DNA from: CAYPPS01 sp964412685
GTDB taxonomy: Bacteria; Patescibacteriota; Microgenomatia; PFEM01; CAYPPS01
Length of the DNA: 14,457 nucleotides
Assembly (NCBI GenBank): GCA_964412685.1
Contig: CAYPPS010000014.1
Span: forward strand, 1-14,457
Reading direction: 5' to 3'
Shown: positions 6,842-13,889 of the stretch, piece by piece
How positions within the stretch are numbered: position 1 is the stretch's first letter
Layout of the letters: the number at the start of each line of letters is the position of its first letter
Notes under the pieces: model-generated
Database searches by the model: none
What the model was told of the DNA's origin: nothing
What the model saw: the letters and a program-made list of their open reading frames with translations, nothing else
Program-made: the position numbers and the translations under genes

Positions 6842-8452
6842 ATGAAAGAAAATAGTCGAACCTTTGTTTTTTTTACCGTTTTAGGGATCGTTTTTTTTCT
6901 TCTTCTGGGTCGACTCTTCGAGCTTCAAGTGCTTTGGGGGAAGAAATATCGGACTCTGGCGGAAGGAAATCGGATCAGGCGAGTGATCATTCCGGCTCCG
7001 AGGGGAGTGATTTTGGATCGCCATGATTTACCTCTAGTTCAAAATCAGCCGGTTTTCAGAAAAGCCGTTAGGGATGAAACGGGAGAGATTACTTCCTGGG
7101 AGCCAGTTTCCAGAGAGGAAGCTCTTGATTTAGAAGCTCAAGGGAAGATTGATTCCATTCGGGAAGATGTAGGCCGTAAGTATCTTTATCCTCGAAGCTT
7201 GAGTCATGTCTTGGGTTATTTAGGAGAAATCAATTTAAAAGAATTGAAGACAGAGAGTTTTCGTTTGGGGGATTTGATTGGTCGAGGGGGAATCGAACAG
7301 AAATATGATTTATTTTTACGAGGCCAGGATGGAGGAAAATTAATCGAAGTTGATGCCAACGGGAATCAGGTTAAAGTATTGGGTGAAGTCGAACCTCAAC
7401 CGGGAGGAGAGATAAAGCTTTCTTTGGATGCGAAACTGTCTCAAAAAGCACTTGAATTGCTTGAAGAAAAAAAAGGAGCGATTGTTGCCAGTGAAGCGGA
7501 GACCGGCCGGATCTTGGTTTTAGTTTCTTCACCTGCTTTTGACGCTAATTTGTTTTCTCAATTGAGCTTTAATCAGGAAAAAGCTGCTCAAGCTCAAGAG
7601 GTTCTGGAGGATTCTCGAATGTTGATGCTCAATCGAGCCATTGGAGCCCACTATCCACCCGGATCAACTTTCAAAATCGTTTCCTTGGTTGCCGGCTTGG
7701 AAGAAGAGAAAATTGACCGGGAGACAATATACGAAGATACCGGTCAGATCAAGATTGGCGATTTTGTTTACAACAATTGGTACTTTACTCAATATGGTCA
7801 GGTGGAAGGGGAGATTGATTTGATTACCGCTCTAAAAAGATCAACCGACACTTTCTTTTACAAAGTAGGTGAGTGGGTAGGAGCGCCCAAATTGGCCAAT
7901 TGGGCGAGAGAGTTTAATCTCGGGAGTAAAAACGAAATCGATCTCCCGGGAGAAATAACCGGGCTGGTTCTGGATCCAAAAACAAAAAAAGAGTCGAGAG
8001 GGGAAAGTTGGTTTCTGGGGAATACTTATCATTTAGCCATTGGTCAGGGCTTTCTTCTCACGACGCCTTTACAAGTAAACACCATGACCAGTGTGATTGC
8101 CAATCAGGGCAAACTTTGTTTACCAAAGATAAACCTAGATCAGACAGTTGATTGTCGAGATCTGTCCTTGAAACGAGAAACTCTCGATTTGATTAAAGAA
8201 GGCTTGAAAGAAGTTTGTCTTCCCAAGGGGACAGCTTTTCCTTTCTTTGATTTTCAACCTCAAGTTGCCGGCAAAACGGGAACGGCTGAATTTGGTGATC
8301 CTGAAGATCGAACTCACGCCTGGTTCACCGCCTTTGCTCCCGCTGATAAGCCGGAAATAGTGGTGACGGTTCTTTTGGAAGCCGGAGGAGAAGGTTCTTA
8401 CGATGCCGCTCCAATTGCCAAAGAGATATTTGAGTATTGGTTTGAGAATTAG
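6842..8452 (+). CDS. mrdA: Penicillin-binding protein 2 (peptidoglycan transpeptidase)
   Basis: This 536-aa class B PBP has an N-terminal membrane anchor (~8-24), the dimerisation/pedestal domain beginning with the RGVILDR motif (54-60), and the C-terminal transpeptidase domain. The catalytic triad of motifs is complete: S275-TFK278 (nucleophile and general base), S334-T-D336 (SxD, as in PBP2 rather than SxN) and K478-TGT481. It cross-links peptidoglycan during lateral growth with MreBCD. The ATG follows the mreD stop with no gap, suggesting coupling. The length is below that of proteobacterial PBP2 (~630). The 3' end is odd: its last 39 bases recur at 9054-9092 on the far side of a toxin-antitoxin pair, and the present C-terminus (…FEN) may be a replacement of an original …FENSN. 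Confidence 0.94.
   Translation: MKENSRTFVFFTVLGIVFFLLLGRLFELQVLWGKKYRTLAEGNRIRRVIIPAPRGVILDRHDLPLVQNQPVFRKAVRDETGEITSWEPVSREEALDLEAQGKIDSIREDVGRKYLYPRSLSHVLGYLGEINLKELKTESFRLGDLIGRGGIEQKYDLFLRGQDGGKLIEVDANGNQVKVLGEVEPQPGGEIKLSLDAKLSQKALELLEEKKGAIVASEAETGRILVLVSSPAFDANLFSQLSFNQEKAAQAQEVLEDSRMLMLNRAIGAHYPPGSTFKIVSLVAGLEEEKIDRETIYEDTGQIKIGDFVYNNWYFTQYGQVEGEIDLITALKRSTDTFFYKVGEWVGAPKLANWAREFNLGSKNEIDLPGEITGLVLDPKTKKESRGESWFLGNTYHLAIGQGFLLTTPLQVNTMTSVIANQGKLCLPKINLDQTVDCRDLSLKRETLDLIKEGLKEVCLPKGTAFPFFDFQPQVAGKTGTAEFGDPEDRTHAWFTAFAPADKPEIVVTVLLEAGGEGSYDAAPIAKEIFEYWFEN
8411..8449 (+). repeat. Left copy of duplicated mrdA 3' end
   Basis: This 39-base segment, the in-frame end of mrdA, matches 9054-9092 at 35 of 39 positions. 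All four differences are at codon third positions and are synonymous (ATT/ATC, AAA/AAG, GAG/GAA, AAT/AAC). The pair brackets the toxin-antitoxin genes as direct repeats with a 643-base period. Confidence 0.85.
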
Positions 8453-8725
8453 TTAATTGTTTTTGTAGACCTCATTGTGTGTGCCGATTTTGAAAAAGTA
8501 AGCCCCTTTATCGTCAAGAAAAAAGAGCATTCGGTGATCTTTGCCGATGGAGATGCTCCATATGTTGTTTAGGTTTCCTGAAAGCTTGTGAACTCTAAGC
8601 GACGGATGAAGGTGGTTTTTCTGGAACAAAAGCAACTGCTTTTCAACTTTTTGAATTAATTGTTTATCTTTGGTTTTGATTTTCTTTAGCTTTTTGTAAA
8701 GTTCGGGCGATACCTCAAAGTCCAT
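8453..8725 (-). CDS. RelE/ParE-superfamily toxin (YafQ/StbE-like mRNA interferase)
   Basis: This 90-aa protein has the compact RelE fold pattern: a helical N-terminus (SPELYKKLKKIKTKDKQLIQ), the LRVHKLSGNLNNIWSISIG segment that matches the typical 'H-LSG-L-g-WSI-I' core, HRMLFFL, and a C-terminal IGTHNEVYK that corresponds to the family's 'IGTHDEVY' end with a putative catalytic His. Related toxins cut mRNA on the ribosome. It lies 7 bases downstream of the antitoxin in the same transcript, in antitoxin-then-toxin order. Its TAA abuts the mrdA stop on the opposite strand with no spacer. No frame damage is seen, so it is probably functional; activity is inferred. Confidence 0.85.
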   Translation of the reverse strand: MDFEVSPELYKKLKKIKTKDKQLIQKVEKQLLLFQKNHLHPSLRVHKLSGNLNNIWSISIGKDHRMLFFLDDKGAYFFKIGTHNEVYKNN

Positions 8726-8732
8726 GTTGTAA

Positions 8733-8987
8733 TTACAGTTTTTTTAAAAACCCGGATACATTGGTAACCTTTTTGGCTGACTCTCTTTCTTTTAAAGCTT
8801 TTCGGCCCTCTTTTTCCGCCTCTTTAGACATTTGGAAAACAGGGAAGTCCAGATCAGCGACATCTTTTAAAATGAGGTATCTCACATAGCCGGCAATTGG
8901 CATCTCAAACTTGTTAGCCTTACTGGCGAGATAATCTTTAAGCGAGGCAGAAAGGTTAATTTTGATTTGAGATTGTTTAGTAATCAT
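8733..8987 (-). CDS. Ribbon-helix-helix-type antitoxin
   Basis: This 84-aa protein has an N-terminal region (residues ~5-42: QIKINLSASLKDYLASKANK, then FEMPIAGYVRYLILKDV) that fits a ribbon-helix-helix DNA-binding domain, followed by a charged tail (KEAEKEGRKALKERESAKK) of the sort that becomes ordered on binding a RelE toxin. It precedes the toxin by 7 bases. A perfect 12-base palindrome and a promoter end 2 bases before its ATG, which fits autoregulation by the antitoxin or the complex. The ATG lies at the predicted transcription start, so the mRNA may be leaderless. Confidence 0.78.
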   Translation of the reverse strand: MITKQSQIKINLSASLKDYLASKANKFEMPIAGYVRYLILKDVADLDFPVFQMSKEAEKEGRKALKERESAKKVTNVSGFLKKL

Positions 8988-8989
8988 AA

Positions 8990-9001
8990 ACTAAGCTTAG
9001 T
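8990..9001. promoter_or_regulatory. Perfect 12-base palindrome, likely antitoxin operator
   Basis: ACTAAGCTTAGT is its own reverse complement, lies 2 bases upstream of the antitoxin ATG, and covers the predicted -10 hexamer (TAAGCT, minus 8999-8994). Position and symmetry fit an operator for a dimeric ribbon-helix-helix repressor. Confidence 0.5.
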
Positions 9002-9022
9002 ACCAATTGCAGGACTTGTCAA
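8994..9022 (-). promoter_or_regulatory. Promoter of the toxin-antitoxin operon
   Basis: The minus strand carries a perfect -35 TTGACA (9022-9017), a 17-base spacer and TAAGCT (8999-8994). Transcription would start at about 8987, the A of the antitoxin ATG. The box TTGACAAGTCC recurs as TTGTCAAGTCC exactly 21 bases upstream (9043-9033), two helical turns away, and may be a second protein-binding site. Confidence 0.5.
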
Positions 9023-9053
9023 GGACTTTTTGGGACTTGACAAACTGACCCGT

Positions 9054-9101
9054 CCAATCGCCAAGGAGATATTTGAGTATTGGTTTGAAAACAGCAACTA
9101 A
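9054..9101 (+). pseudogene. Detached copy of the mrdA 3' end (direct repeat, right copy)
   Basis: In frame this encodes PIAKEIFEYWFENSN and a TAA stop, i.e. the mrdA C-terminus (PIAKEIFEYWFEN) plus two residues. The first 39 bases match 8411-8449 with four synonymous changes. It has no start and no upstream coding sequence. It is either the displaced original end of mrdA or an end brought in with the toxin-antitoxin unit. Confidence 0.8.
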
Positions 9102-9112
9102 TCGTCGTTTTT

Positions 9113-9121
9113 TGCTACAAT
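9113..9121 (+). promoter_or_regulatory. Extended -10 promoter box for dprA
   Basis: TGCTACAAT fits the TGnTAnnAT box. Its last base is 8 bases before the A of the dprA ATG at 9129, so a leaderless transcript is predicted. No Shine-Dalgarno precedes the start, consistent with this. Confidence 0.55.
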
Positions 9122-9128
9122 CAATTTA

Positions 9129-10007
9129 ATGCCTAGAGGATTGGATAAGGAGCGATTGGTTGTTTTGGGGTTTTCCGTCTTCGGTTTAATGCCTCAAGAA
9201 TTTTTTCTTCTGAAAGATAAGTTTCTCAATTTAGAGTTGGCTTGGTTAGCGGGAAAGGGAGAATTGGTGGAAGCCGGTTTAACTCCCAAAAAAGCCTTTG
9301 ATTTGGTTGAGTTCAGGCGTAAATTTGATCTCGCTTCGTATTTCTTTCGGTTGCGTGAAAACAAGGTCGAGTGCTTATTTCACCAGGACAAAAAGTATCC
9401 TTTACTTCTAAAAAATATTGATGACTCGCCCTTTATTTTATATGGGAAAGGAGATCTGAGTCTTCTCAAGAAGCCTTGTTTGGCGGTGGTTGGCTCCAGA
9501 CGAATGAGTTCGTATGGAAAACAGATGACTCATAAATTAATTAAAGAGTTAGTGGGGAAGAAAATAGTGATTGTTTCCGGTTTAGCATTAGGAGTTGACG
9601 CGGCGGCTCATTCAGCCGCTTTAAGATTTGGCGGCAAAACCATTGCTATTATGGGAACCGGGTTTGACAAAATTTATCCGTCGGAAAATTTAGGATTGGC
9701 GAAAAGAATAATCAAAGAAGGTGGTTTGGTGTTGTCAGAGTTTCCTCTCGAATTTCCTTTAAAAAAAGAAAATTTTCCTTGGCGCAATCGGCTGGTTTCC
9801 GGAATAAGCAAAGGGGTCTTAGTGATTGAAGGGAAAGAAAGATCGGGGACTTTGATCACTGCCAGATTAGCCGCTTATCAGGGACGAGAAGTTTTCACTT
9901 TGCCCGGCCAGGTCACCGATTCAGGGTCATTTGTGCCCCACTTATTGATTAAGCAGGGAGCGAAATTAACCGAGACAGCAGAAGATATATTAGAAGAACT
10001 AGCTTGA
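9129..10007 (+). CDS. dprA: DNA-processing protein DprA (Smf)
   Basis: The 292-aa protein has the DprA Rossmann-like domain: AVVGSRRMSSYG (119-130), SGLALGVDAAAH (150-161), GTGFDKIYP (176-184), FPWRNRLVSG (216-225), GKERSGTLITARLA (235-248) and TLPG (257-260). DprA loads RecA onto incoming single-stranded DNA during natural transformation. The N-terminal ~70 residues resemble a shortened helical (SAM/HhH-like) domain. The C-terminal winged-helix domain present in many longer DprA proteins (~360 aa) is absent; the frame ends just after ETAEDILEELA. It is followed after 36 bases by topA, a gene order common in bacteria. The start at 9129 is fixed by the -10 box 8 bases upstream. Stop is TGA. 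Confidence 0.95.
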   Translation: MPRGLDKERLVVLGFSVFGLMPQEFFLLKDKFLNLELAWLAGKGELVEAGLTPKKAFDLVEFRRKFDLASYFFRLRENKVECLFHQDKKYPLLLKNIDDSPFILYGKGDLSLLKKPCLAVVGSRRMSSYGKQMTHKLIKELVGKKIVIVSGLALGVDAAAHSAALRFGGKTIAIMGTGFDKIYPSENLGLAKRIIKEGGLVLSEFPLEFPLKKENFPWRNRLVSGISKGVLVIEGKERSGTLITARLAAYQGREVFTLPGQVTDSGSFVPHLLIKQGAKLTETAEDILEELA

Positions 10008-10014
10008 CTTTAAC

Positions 10015-10020
10015 TATAAT
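10015..10020 (+). promoter_or_regulatory. -10 promoter hexamer for topA
   Basis: A perfect TATAAT lies in the 36-base dprA-topA gap. Transcription would start near 10027, giving a 17-base leader without an obvious Shine-Dalgarno. A matching -35 would fall inside dprA and is not convincing. Confidence 0.4.
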
Positions 10021-10043
10021 AGTAGTTTAACGTTTTTAAAGAT

Positions 10044-12038
10044 ATGGATTTATTAGTAGTTGAATCACCAACCAAAGCAAGAACGATTTCCCGTTTTTTG
10101 GGGAACGATTTTAAGGTTCTTTCCACCACTGGTCACATTCGGGATTTACCTAAAAAGAAGATTGGAGTGGAGGTAAAAAAACAAAAGAACGGTTTAAGGT
10201 TTGACCCTCAATATGTTTGGATGGAAAAAAAAGAAGAAACAATCAAGGCTTTAAGAAAGGAAATAAAACAGGCTAAAAAAGTTTATCTTTCTACTGACCC
10301 GGACCGAGAAGGTGAAGCGATTGCCTATCACGTTTTTCTTTTAGACGAGAAGAAAAAAGATAAATTTATTCGCTCGACTTTTCATGAAATTACTGGTTCA
10401 GCTATCAAAGCGGCTTTGAAAAAGGGCGGCAAAATTGATTTGAAATTGGTTGATGCTCAAGTGGCGAGAAGGACTTTGGATCGGCTGGTCGGCTACAAGT
10501 TATCTCCTTTGCTTTGGAGAAAAATTCGTCGAGGTCTTTCGGCTGGGAGAGTTCAATCAGTGGTAGTGAGATTGATTGTCGAAAAAGAAAAAGAGATAGA
10601 AGCTTTTAAGTCGGAAGAGTATTGGGAGATTTGGGGTACTTTTCTTAGCCAAGAAGGGAAGAAACGAGAACTGTTGGCCAAATTGGTCAAAGAAAATGGC
10701 AAGAACTTAGCGATTGATAAGGAAAAATTAGCCAAGGAGACCTTAACCCTGTTAAGGTCAGCTGATTATAAGATCGGTTCGGTTCAAGAAAAAGCGACTG
10801 AACAGCGGCCGGTACCTCCTTTTACCACTTCAACCTTACAGCAATCAGCGGCAAGGAAGTTTAATTTTACTTCGAAAAGAACGATGCGAGCGGCCCAAGG
10901 TTTATACGAAAAAGGCTTGATCACTTATCACCGGACAGACTCTCTTTCTTTAAGCGGCAAAGCAGTTGAGACAATTAGAAAACTGATTGAAAAGGAATTC
11001 GGGAAGCAGTTTTTGCCCGAAAAAGCCAATTTTTATAAGACTAAATCTAAGAGTGCCCAAGAAGCTCATGAAGCGATTAGGCCAACTCGAGCCAATTTGC
11101 TTCCAGAAAAGGCGAAATTGAGCGGCAGTGACGAAAAACGACTTTATAGCTTGGTTTGGAAACGGGCGATTGGATCACAAATGAAACCGGCTGTTTGGGA
11201 TAAATTGGTGATCTTGGTTTCCGGAACGGTGAAGAAACGAGCAGGTTCTGCCAGCGAGCAGGTTTATGATTTTCGAGTTGAAGGCAAGTCACTTAATTTT
11301 GCCGGCTGGCTCGAGCTTTACAAAGATACTTTGGCTAAACAGGAGAATTTGCTTCCCAAATTTGAACAGAACGAAGAAATGAATCTTAAGAAATTAGATC
11401 CTAAGCAAAAATTTACCCAGCCACCAGCTCGTTACAGTGAAGCCAGTCTGATTAAGGAACTAGAGAAAAGGGGAATTGGCCGACCTTCAACCTACGCGCC
11501 GATTGTCTCGACGATTCAAGCGAGACAATATGTTGAAAAAGACGAAGGTCGATTCAAGCCGACTCCTCTGGGGACAACGGTTAATGACTTCTTGGTTGAA
11601 TATTTCCCCAAAGTGATGGATTTTGAATTCACGGCTCGAATGGAAGAAGGCTTGGACAATGTTGCTCATGGAGAGCAGAAGTGGCAGGCCCTATTAGGTG
11701 AGTTCTACGGTCCGTTTGACAAGAAGCTGGAGCAAGTAACCAAGAAGGGCAAAAGAAAGGCGATTCCAACTGAAAAAACAAAAGAAAAGTGCCCTAAATG
11801 TAAAAAAGCTAATTTAGTAATTCGGATTGGCCGTTTTGGCAAGTTTTTATCTTGCGATCGATTCCCGGATTGCGATTATACGGCTCCTTTCATTCAGAAA
11901 ATTGAAGGAGTAAAATGTTCCGAATGCGGTGGCGAAATTGTCATTCGAAGGACCAAAAAAGGGAAACAATTTTTTGGCTGTTCCAAATGGCCCAAGTGTA
12001 AGTGGGCTTCTTGGAAAAAACCCAAAATTGAAAAGTAA
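10044..12038 (+). CDS. topA: DNA topoisomerase I (type IA)
   Basis: The 664-aa enzyme has the TOPRIM domain at the N-terminus (LLVVESPTKA at 3-12, with the metal-binding DPDREGEAIAYHV at 85-97), then the type IA central domain with the active-site tyrosine in GLITYHRTDS (Tyr295), and SAGRVQSV (167-174) and EAHEAIRPT typical of TopA. The C-terminus carries two four-cysteine zinc ribbons: Cys583, 586, 604, 610 and Cys625, 628, 646, 652. It relaxes negative supercoils by single-strand passage. Two zinc modules instead of the three in E. coli explain the shorter length. It follows dprA with its own probable promoter. Confidence 0.97.
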   Translation: MDLLVVESPTKARTISRFLGNDFKVLSTTGHIRDLPKKKIGVEVKKQKNGLRFDPQYVWMEKKEETIKALRKEIKQAKKVYLSTDPDREGEAIAYHVFLLDEKKKDKFIRSTFHEITGSAIKAALKKGGKIDLKLVDAQVARRTLDRLVGYKLSPLLWRKIRRGLSAGRVQSVVVRLIVEKEKEIEAFKSEEYWEIWGTFLSQEGKKRELLAKLVKENGKNLAIDKEKLAKETLTLLRSADYKIGSVQEKATEQRPVPPFTTSTLQQSAARKFNFTSKRTMRAAQGLYEKGLITYHRTDSLSLSGKAVETIRKLIEKEFGKQFLPEKANFYKTKSKSAQEAHEAIRPTRANLLPEKAKLSGSDEKRLYSLVWKRAIGSQMKPAVWDKLVILVSGTVKKRAGSASEQVYDFRVEGKSLNFAGWLELYKDTLAKQENLLPKFEQNEEMNLKKLDPKQKFTQPPARYSEASLIKELEKRGIGRPSTYAPIVSTIQARQYVEKDEGRFKPTPLGTTVNDFLVEYFPKVMDFEFTARMEEGLDNVAHGEQKWQALLGEFYGPFDKKLEQVTKKGKRKAIPTEKTKEKCPKCKKANLVIRIGRFGKFLSCDRFPDCDYTAPFIQKIEGVKCSECGGEIVIRRTKKGKQFFGCSKWPKCKWASWKKPKIEK

Positions 12039-12044
12039 TTACCC

Positions 12045-12087
12045 TTATCCCCAAGCAGTCTAATTTATCCACGCTCAGTTATCCACA
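12045..12087 (+). promoter_or_regulatory. Cluster of three DnaA-box-like sites
   Basis: Three same-orientation 9-mers lie in the topA-dut gap: TTATCCCCA (12045-12053), TTATCCACG (12065-12073) and TTATCCACA (12079-12087). The last is the perfect consensus and the other two have one mismatch each. A weaker TTATCTGGA follows at 12104-12112, then AT-rich sequence to about 12159. This could be a replication origin, a DnaA-titrating or -reactivating site, or DnaA control of dut. dnaA and dnaN are not in view and flanking genes do not diverge here, so origin status is unproven. Confidence 0.5.
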
Positions 12088-12153
12088 TATAATTTTTGTC
12101 TATTTATCTGGATTTTCGAAGAATAAGCCTTATAGTATTTCGAATCGTTAACC

Positions 12154-12193
12154 TATAATGGTTCTTGCTAAAAGTGAGCCCGTTTGTTTTAAT
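12154..12193 (+). promoter_or_regulatory. Candidate dut promoter region with two -10 boxes
   Basis: A perfect TATAAT (12154-12159) would give a leader of about 39 bases to dut. A second candidate, TGTTTTAAT (12185-12193), has the extended TG and would start transcription about 5 bases before the ATG at 12205, like the other short-leader genes here. The sequence does not decide between them. The rest of the 12039-12204 gap is the DnaA-box cluster and AT-rich DNA. Confidence 0.4.
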
Positions 12194-12204
12194 TAAATTC
12201 GAAG

Positions 12205-12636
12205 ATGAAAACGGAGTTACAATTTAAAAAACTTAAACAAGAAGCGGTTTTGCCTAGATATGCCTTAGAAGGAGATGTAGCTTTTGACCTCTTTTCATTA
12301 GAGGACTATTTACTTCAGCCAGGAGAAAAGTATCTTTTTAAGATTGGTCTAGCTTCGCAGATCCCAGCCGGTTTTTGTGTCATCGTCAAACCCAAATCGG
12401 GCTTAGCGGTGAAGGCGGGGATTGATGTTTTGGCGGGAGTGATTGATAGTGGTTATCGAGGTGAATGGGGAGTACTTTTGATTAATTTAGGTGAAGAGGC
12501 CTATCAGTTTAAAAAAGGTGACAAAATTGCTCAAGGTTTACTTTTGAGTCTCCCTCAAGTTGAAATCAAAGAAGTTAAGAAATTACCGCTAAGCCATCGA
12601 GGGCAGGGTGGCTTTGGCTCAACCGGCAGGAACTGA
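12205..12636 (+). CDS. dut: dUTP diphosphatase (dUTPase)
   Basis: The 143-aa trimeric-type dUTPase shows all five motifs: GDVAFDLFS (23-31, motif 1, diverged from AGYDL), PKSGLA (63-68, motif 2), GIDVLAGVIDSGYRGE (72-87, motif 3 with the catalytic Asp), GDKIAQGLL (105-113, motif 4) and RGQGGFGSTG (132-141, the P-loop-like motif 5 that closes over the substrate). It hydrolyses dUTP to dUMP and pyrophosphate, keeping uracil out of DNA and supplying dUMP. Motif 2 has Lys in place of the more common Arg. It stands between the DnaA-box region and rpsB. Confidence 0.95.
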   Translation: MKTELQFKKLKQEAVLPRYALEGDVAFDLFSLEDYLLQPGEKYLFKIGLASQIPAGFCVIVKPKSGLAVKAGIDVLAGVIDSGYRGEWGVLLINLGEEAYQFKKGDKIAQGLLLSLPQVEIKEVKKLPLSHRGQGGFGSTGRN

Positions 12637-12648
12637 AGATCGAGCTCG

Positions 12649-12678
12649 TTGAAAAGAAATAGCAGCTTGTGTTAAAAT
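12649..12678 (+). promoter_or_regulatory. Promoter of the rpsB-tsf operon
   Basis: TTGAAA (12649-12654), an 18-base spacer and TAAAAT (12673-12678) with the TG extension at 12670-12671 make the best complete promoter in the window. Transcription would begin near 12685, 9 bases before the ATG at 12694, so the leader is too short for a Shine-Dalgarno, and none is present. Confidence 0.6.
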
Positions 12679-12693
12679 CGCTTGACATTGATA

Positions 12694-13422
12694 ATGAAAA
12701 AAATTAACTTAAACGACTTACTTGAGGCTGGTTGTCATTTTGGTCATCAAGCGAAGCGCTGGCATCCGAAAGCCAAAATTTTTCTTTTTGACAAAAAAGA
12801 CGGCGTTCACATTTTTGATTTAGCTAAAACCAAAGAGCAACTGGAAAAAGCAGCCCAATTCGTTTCTGACTTAGCTAAAGAAGACAAAGTGATTGTTTTT
12901 GTTGGCTGCAAGAGACAGGCTCAAGCAGTGGTCAAAGAAGAGGCGAAAAGAGCCGGAATGCCTTATGTGACTCATCGTTGGTTAGGAGGAACAATCACCA
13001 ACTGGCAACAGATCGGCAAAATGGTCAGACGTTTGAAACAATTGAGAGAACAAAAAGAAAAAGACGAACTGAAGAAATATACCAAGAAAGAGCGACTGTT
13101 ATTTGATCGAGAAATTGCCAAACTGGAAAGAATCATTGGTGGTTTGCAAAACCTGGAAGATTTACCTGATGCTCTTTTAGTGGTTGATATTGTTCGGGAA
13201 GAAGTATCTGTTCGCGAAGCGACTCAAGCCAAGATTCCGATAATCGCGATGACTGATTCTAACGCCAATCCAAGCTTGGTTGATTATCCGATTCCTGCTA
13301 ATGACGACGCGGTTGGTTCAGTCAAGTTCATTATTAGTTATCTCACTGACGCTATCTTGGAGGGGAAAGAGAAAGCTCAAAAAGCCAAAGCCCAAGCGAA
13401 AGTTAAGGCAAAGAAAGCATAA
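12694..13422 (+). CDS. rpsB: 30S ribosomal protein S2
   Basis: I choose ATG 12694 (242 aa, MKKINLNDLLEAG…) over an in-frame TTG at 12682, since the latter lies upstream of the predicted transcription start and S2 proteins begin close to this point. Signatures are GCHFGHQAKRWHPK (13-26), THRWLGGTITNW and the SNANPSLVDYPIPANDDAV block near the end. The C-terminus is a Lys/Ala-rich tail. S2 binds the 30S head/platform junction late in assembly. tsf follows after one base, so the pair is an operon, as in most bacteria. Confidence 0.96.
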   Translation: MKKINLNDLLEAGCHFGHQAKRWHPKAKIFLFDKKDGVHIFDLAKTKEQLEKAAQFVSDLAKEDKVIVFVGCKRQAQAVVKEEAKRAGMPYVTHRWLGGTITNWQQIGKMVRRLKQLREQKEKDELKKYTKKERLLFDREIAKLERIIGGLQNLEDLPDALLVVDIVREEVSVREATQAKIPIIAMTDSNANPSLVDYPIPANDDAVGSVKFIISYLTDAILEGKEKAQKAKAQAKVKAKKA

Positions 13423-13423
13423 G

Positions 13424-13885
13424 ATGGCAAAAATTGACGTTAAAACAATTAAACAGCTACGAGAAAAAACCAAAGCAGGAGTAACTGATTGTCGGAAAGC
13501 CTTGGAAGAAACCAAAGGTGACATGAAGAAAGCGGCCGAATGGTTGCGACAGAAAGGGATTAAATCATCGGAAAAAAGAGCCGATCGAGAAGCGAAGCAG
13601 GGAATTGTCTTCGCTTATTCTCACAATCAAGGTCAAATTTTAGGAGTGGTGGAATTAAATTGCGAAACCGACTTTGTCGCTCGGACAAAAGAATTTAAAA
13701 ATTTAGCGAAAGAGTTGGCAATGCAAGTAGCGGCAATGTCTCCCAAAGATGCCAAAGAGTTATTGGTTCAAACTTGGATCAGGGACACCAAGAAAACAAT
13801 TGAAGAATTGGTTAAAGAAACTTCTGGTAAAACAGGGGAAAAGGTGGAAGTGAAGAAGATAGCAAGGTTTGTTTTAGGAGAGTAA
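13424..13885 (+). CDS. tsf: Elongation factor Ts, short form
   Basis: The 153-aa protein has an N-terminal UBA-like TS-N domain (residues ~5-40: TIKQLREKTKAGVTDCRKAL) and one core subdomain with the nucleotide-exchange motif ETDFVAR (81-87; Asp83-Phe84 are the residues that intrude on the EF-Tu magnesium site). It is much shorter than E. coli EF-Ts (283 aa) because the second core subdomain and the coiled coil are absent, as in other short EF-Ts such as that of Thermus (196 aa). It regenerates EF-Tu-GTP. The ATG is one base after the rpsB stop and no Shine-Dalgarno is seen, so it is probably translationally coupled. Confidence 0.94.
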   Translation: MAKIDVKTIKQLREKTKAGVTDCRKALEETKGDMKKAAEWLRQKGIKSSEKRADREAKQGIVFAYSHNQGQILGVVELNCETDFVARTKEFKNLAKELAMQVAAMSPKDAKELLVQTWIRDTKKTIEELVKETSGKTGEKVEVKKIARFVLGE

Positions 13886-13889
13886 CTTT

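Noticed and set aside
12641..12648. CGAGCTCG palindrome after dut as terminator or operator
   Set aside because: At 8 bases with no loop or T-run it is expected by chance.
12682..12693. Upstream TTG start for rpsB (MTLI extension)
   Set aside because: It would lie at or before the predicted transcription start, and S2 proteins begin near the ATG at 12694.
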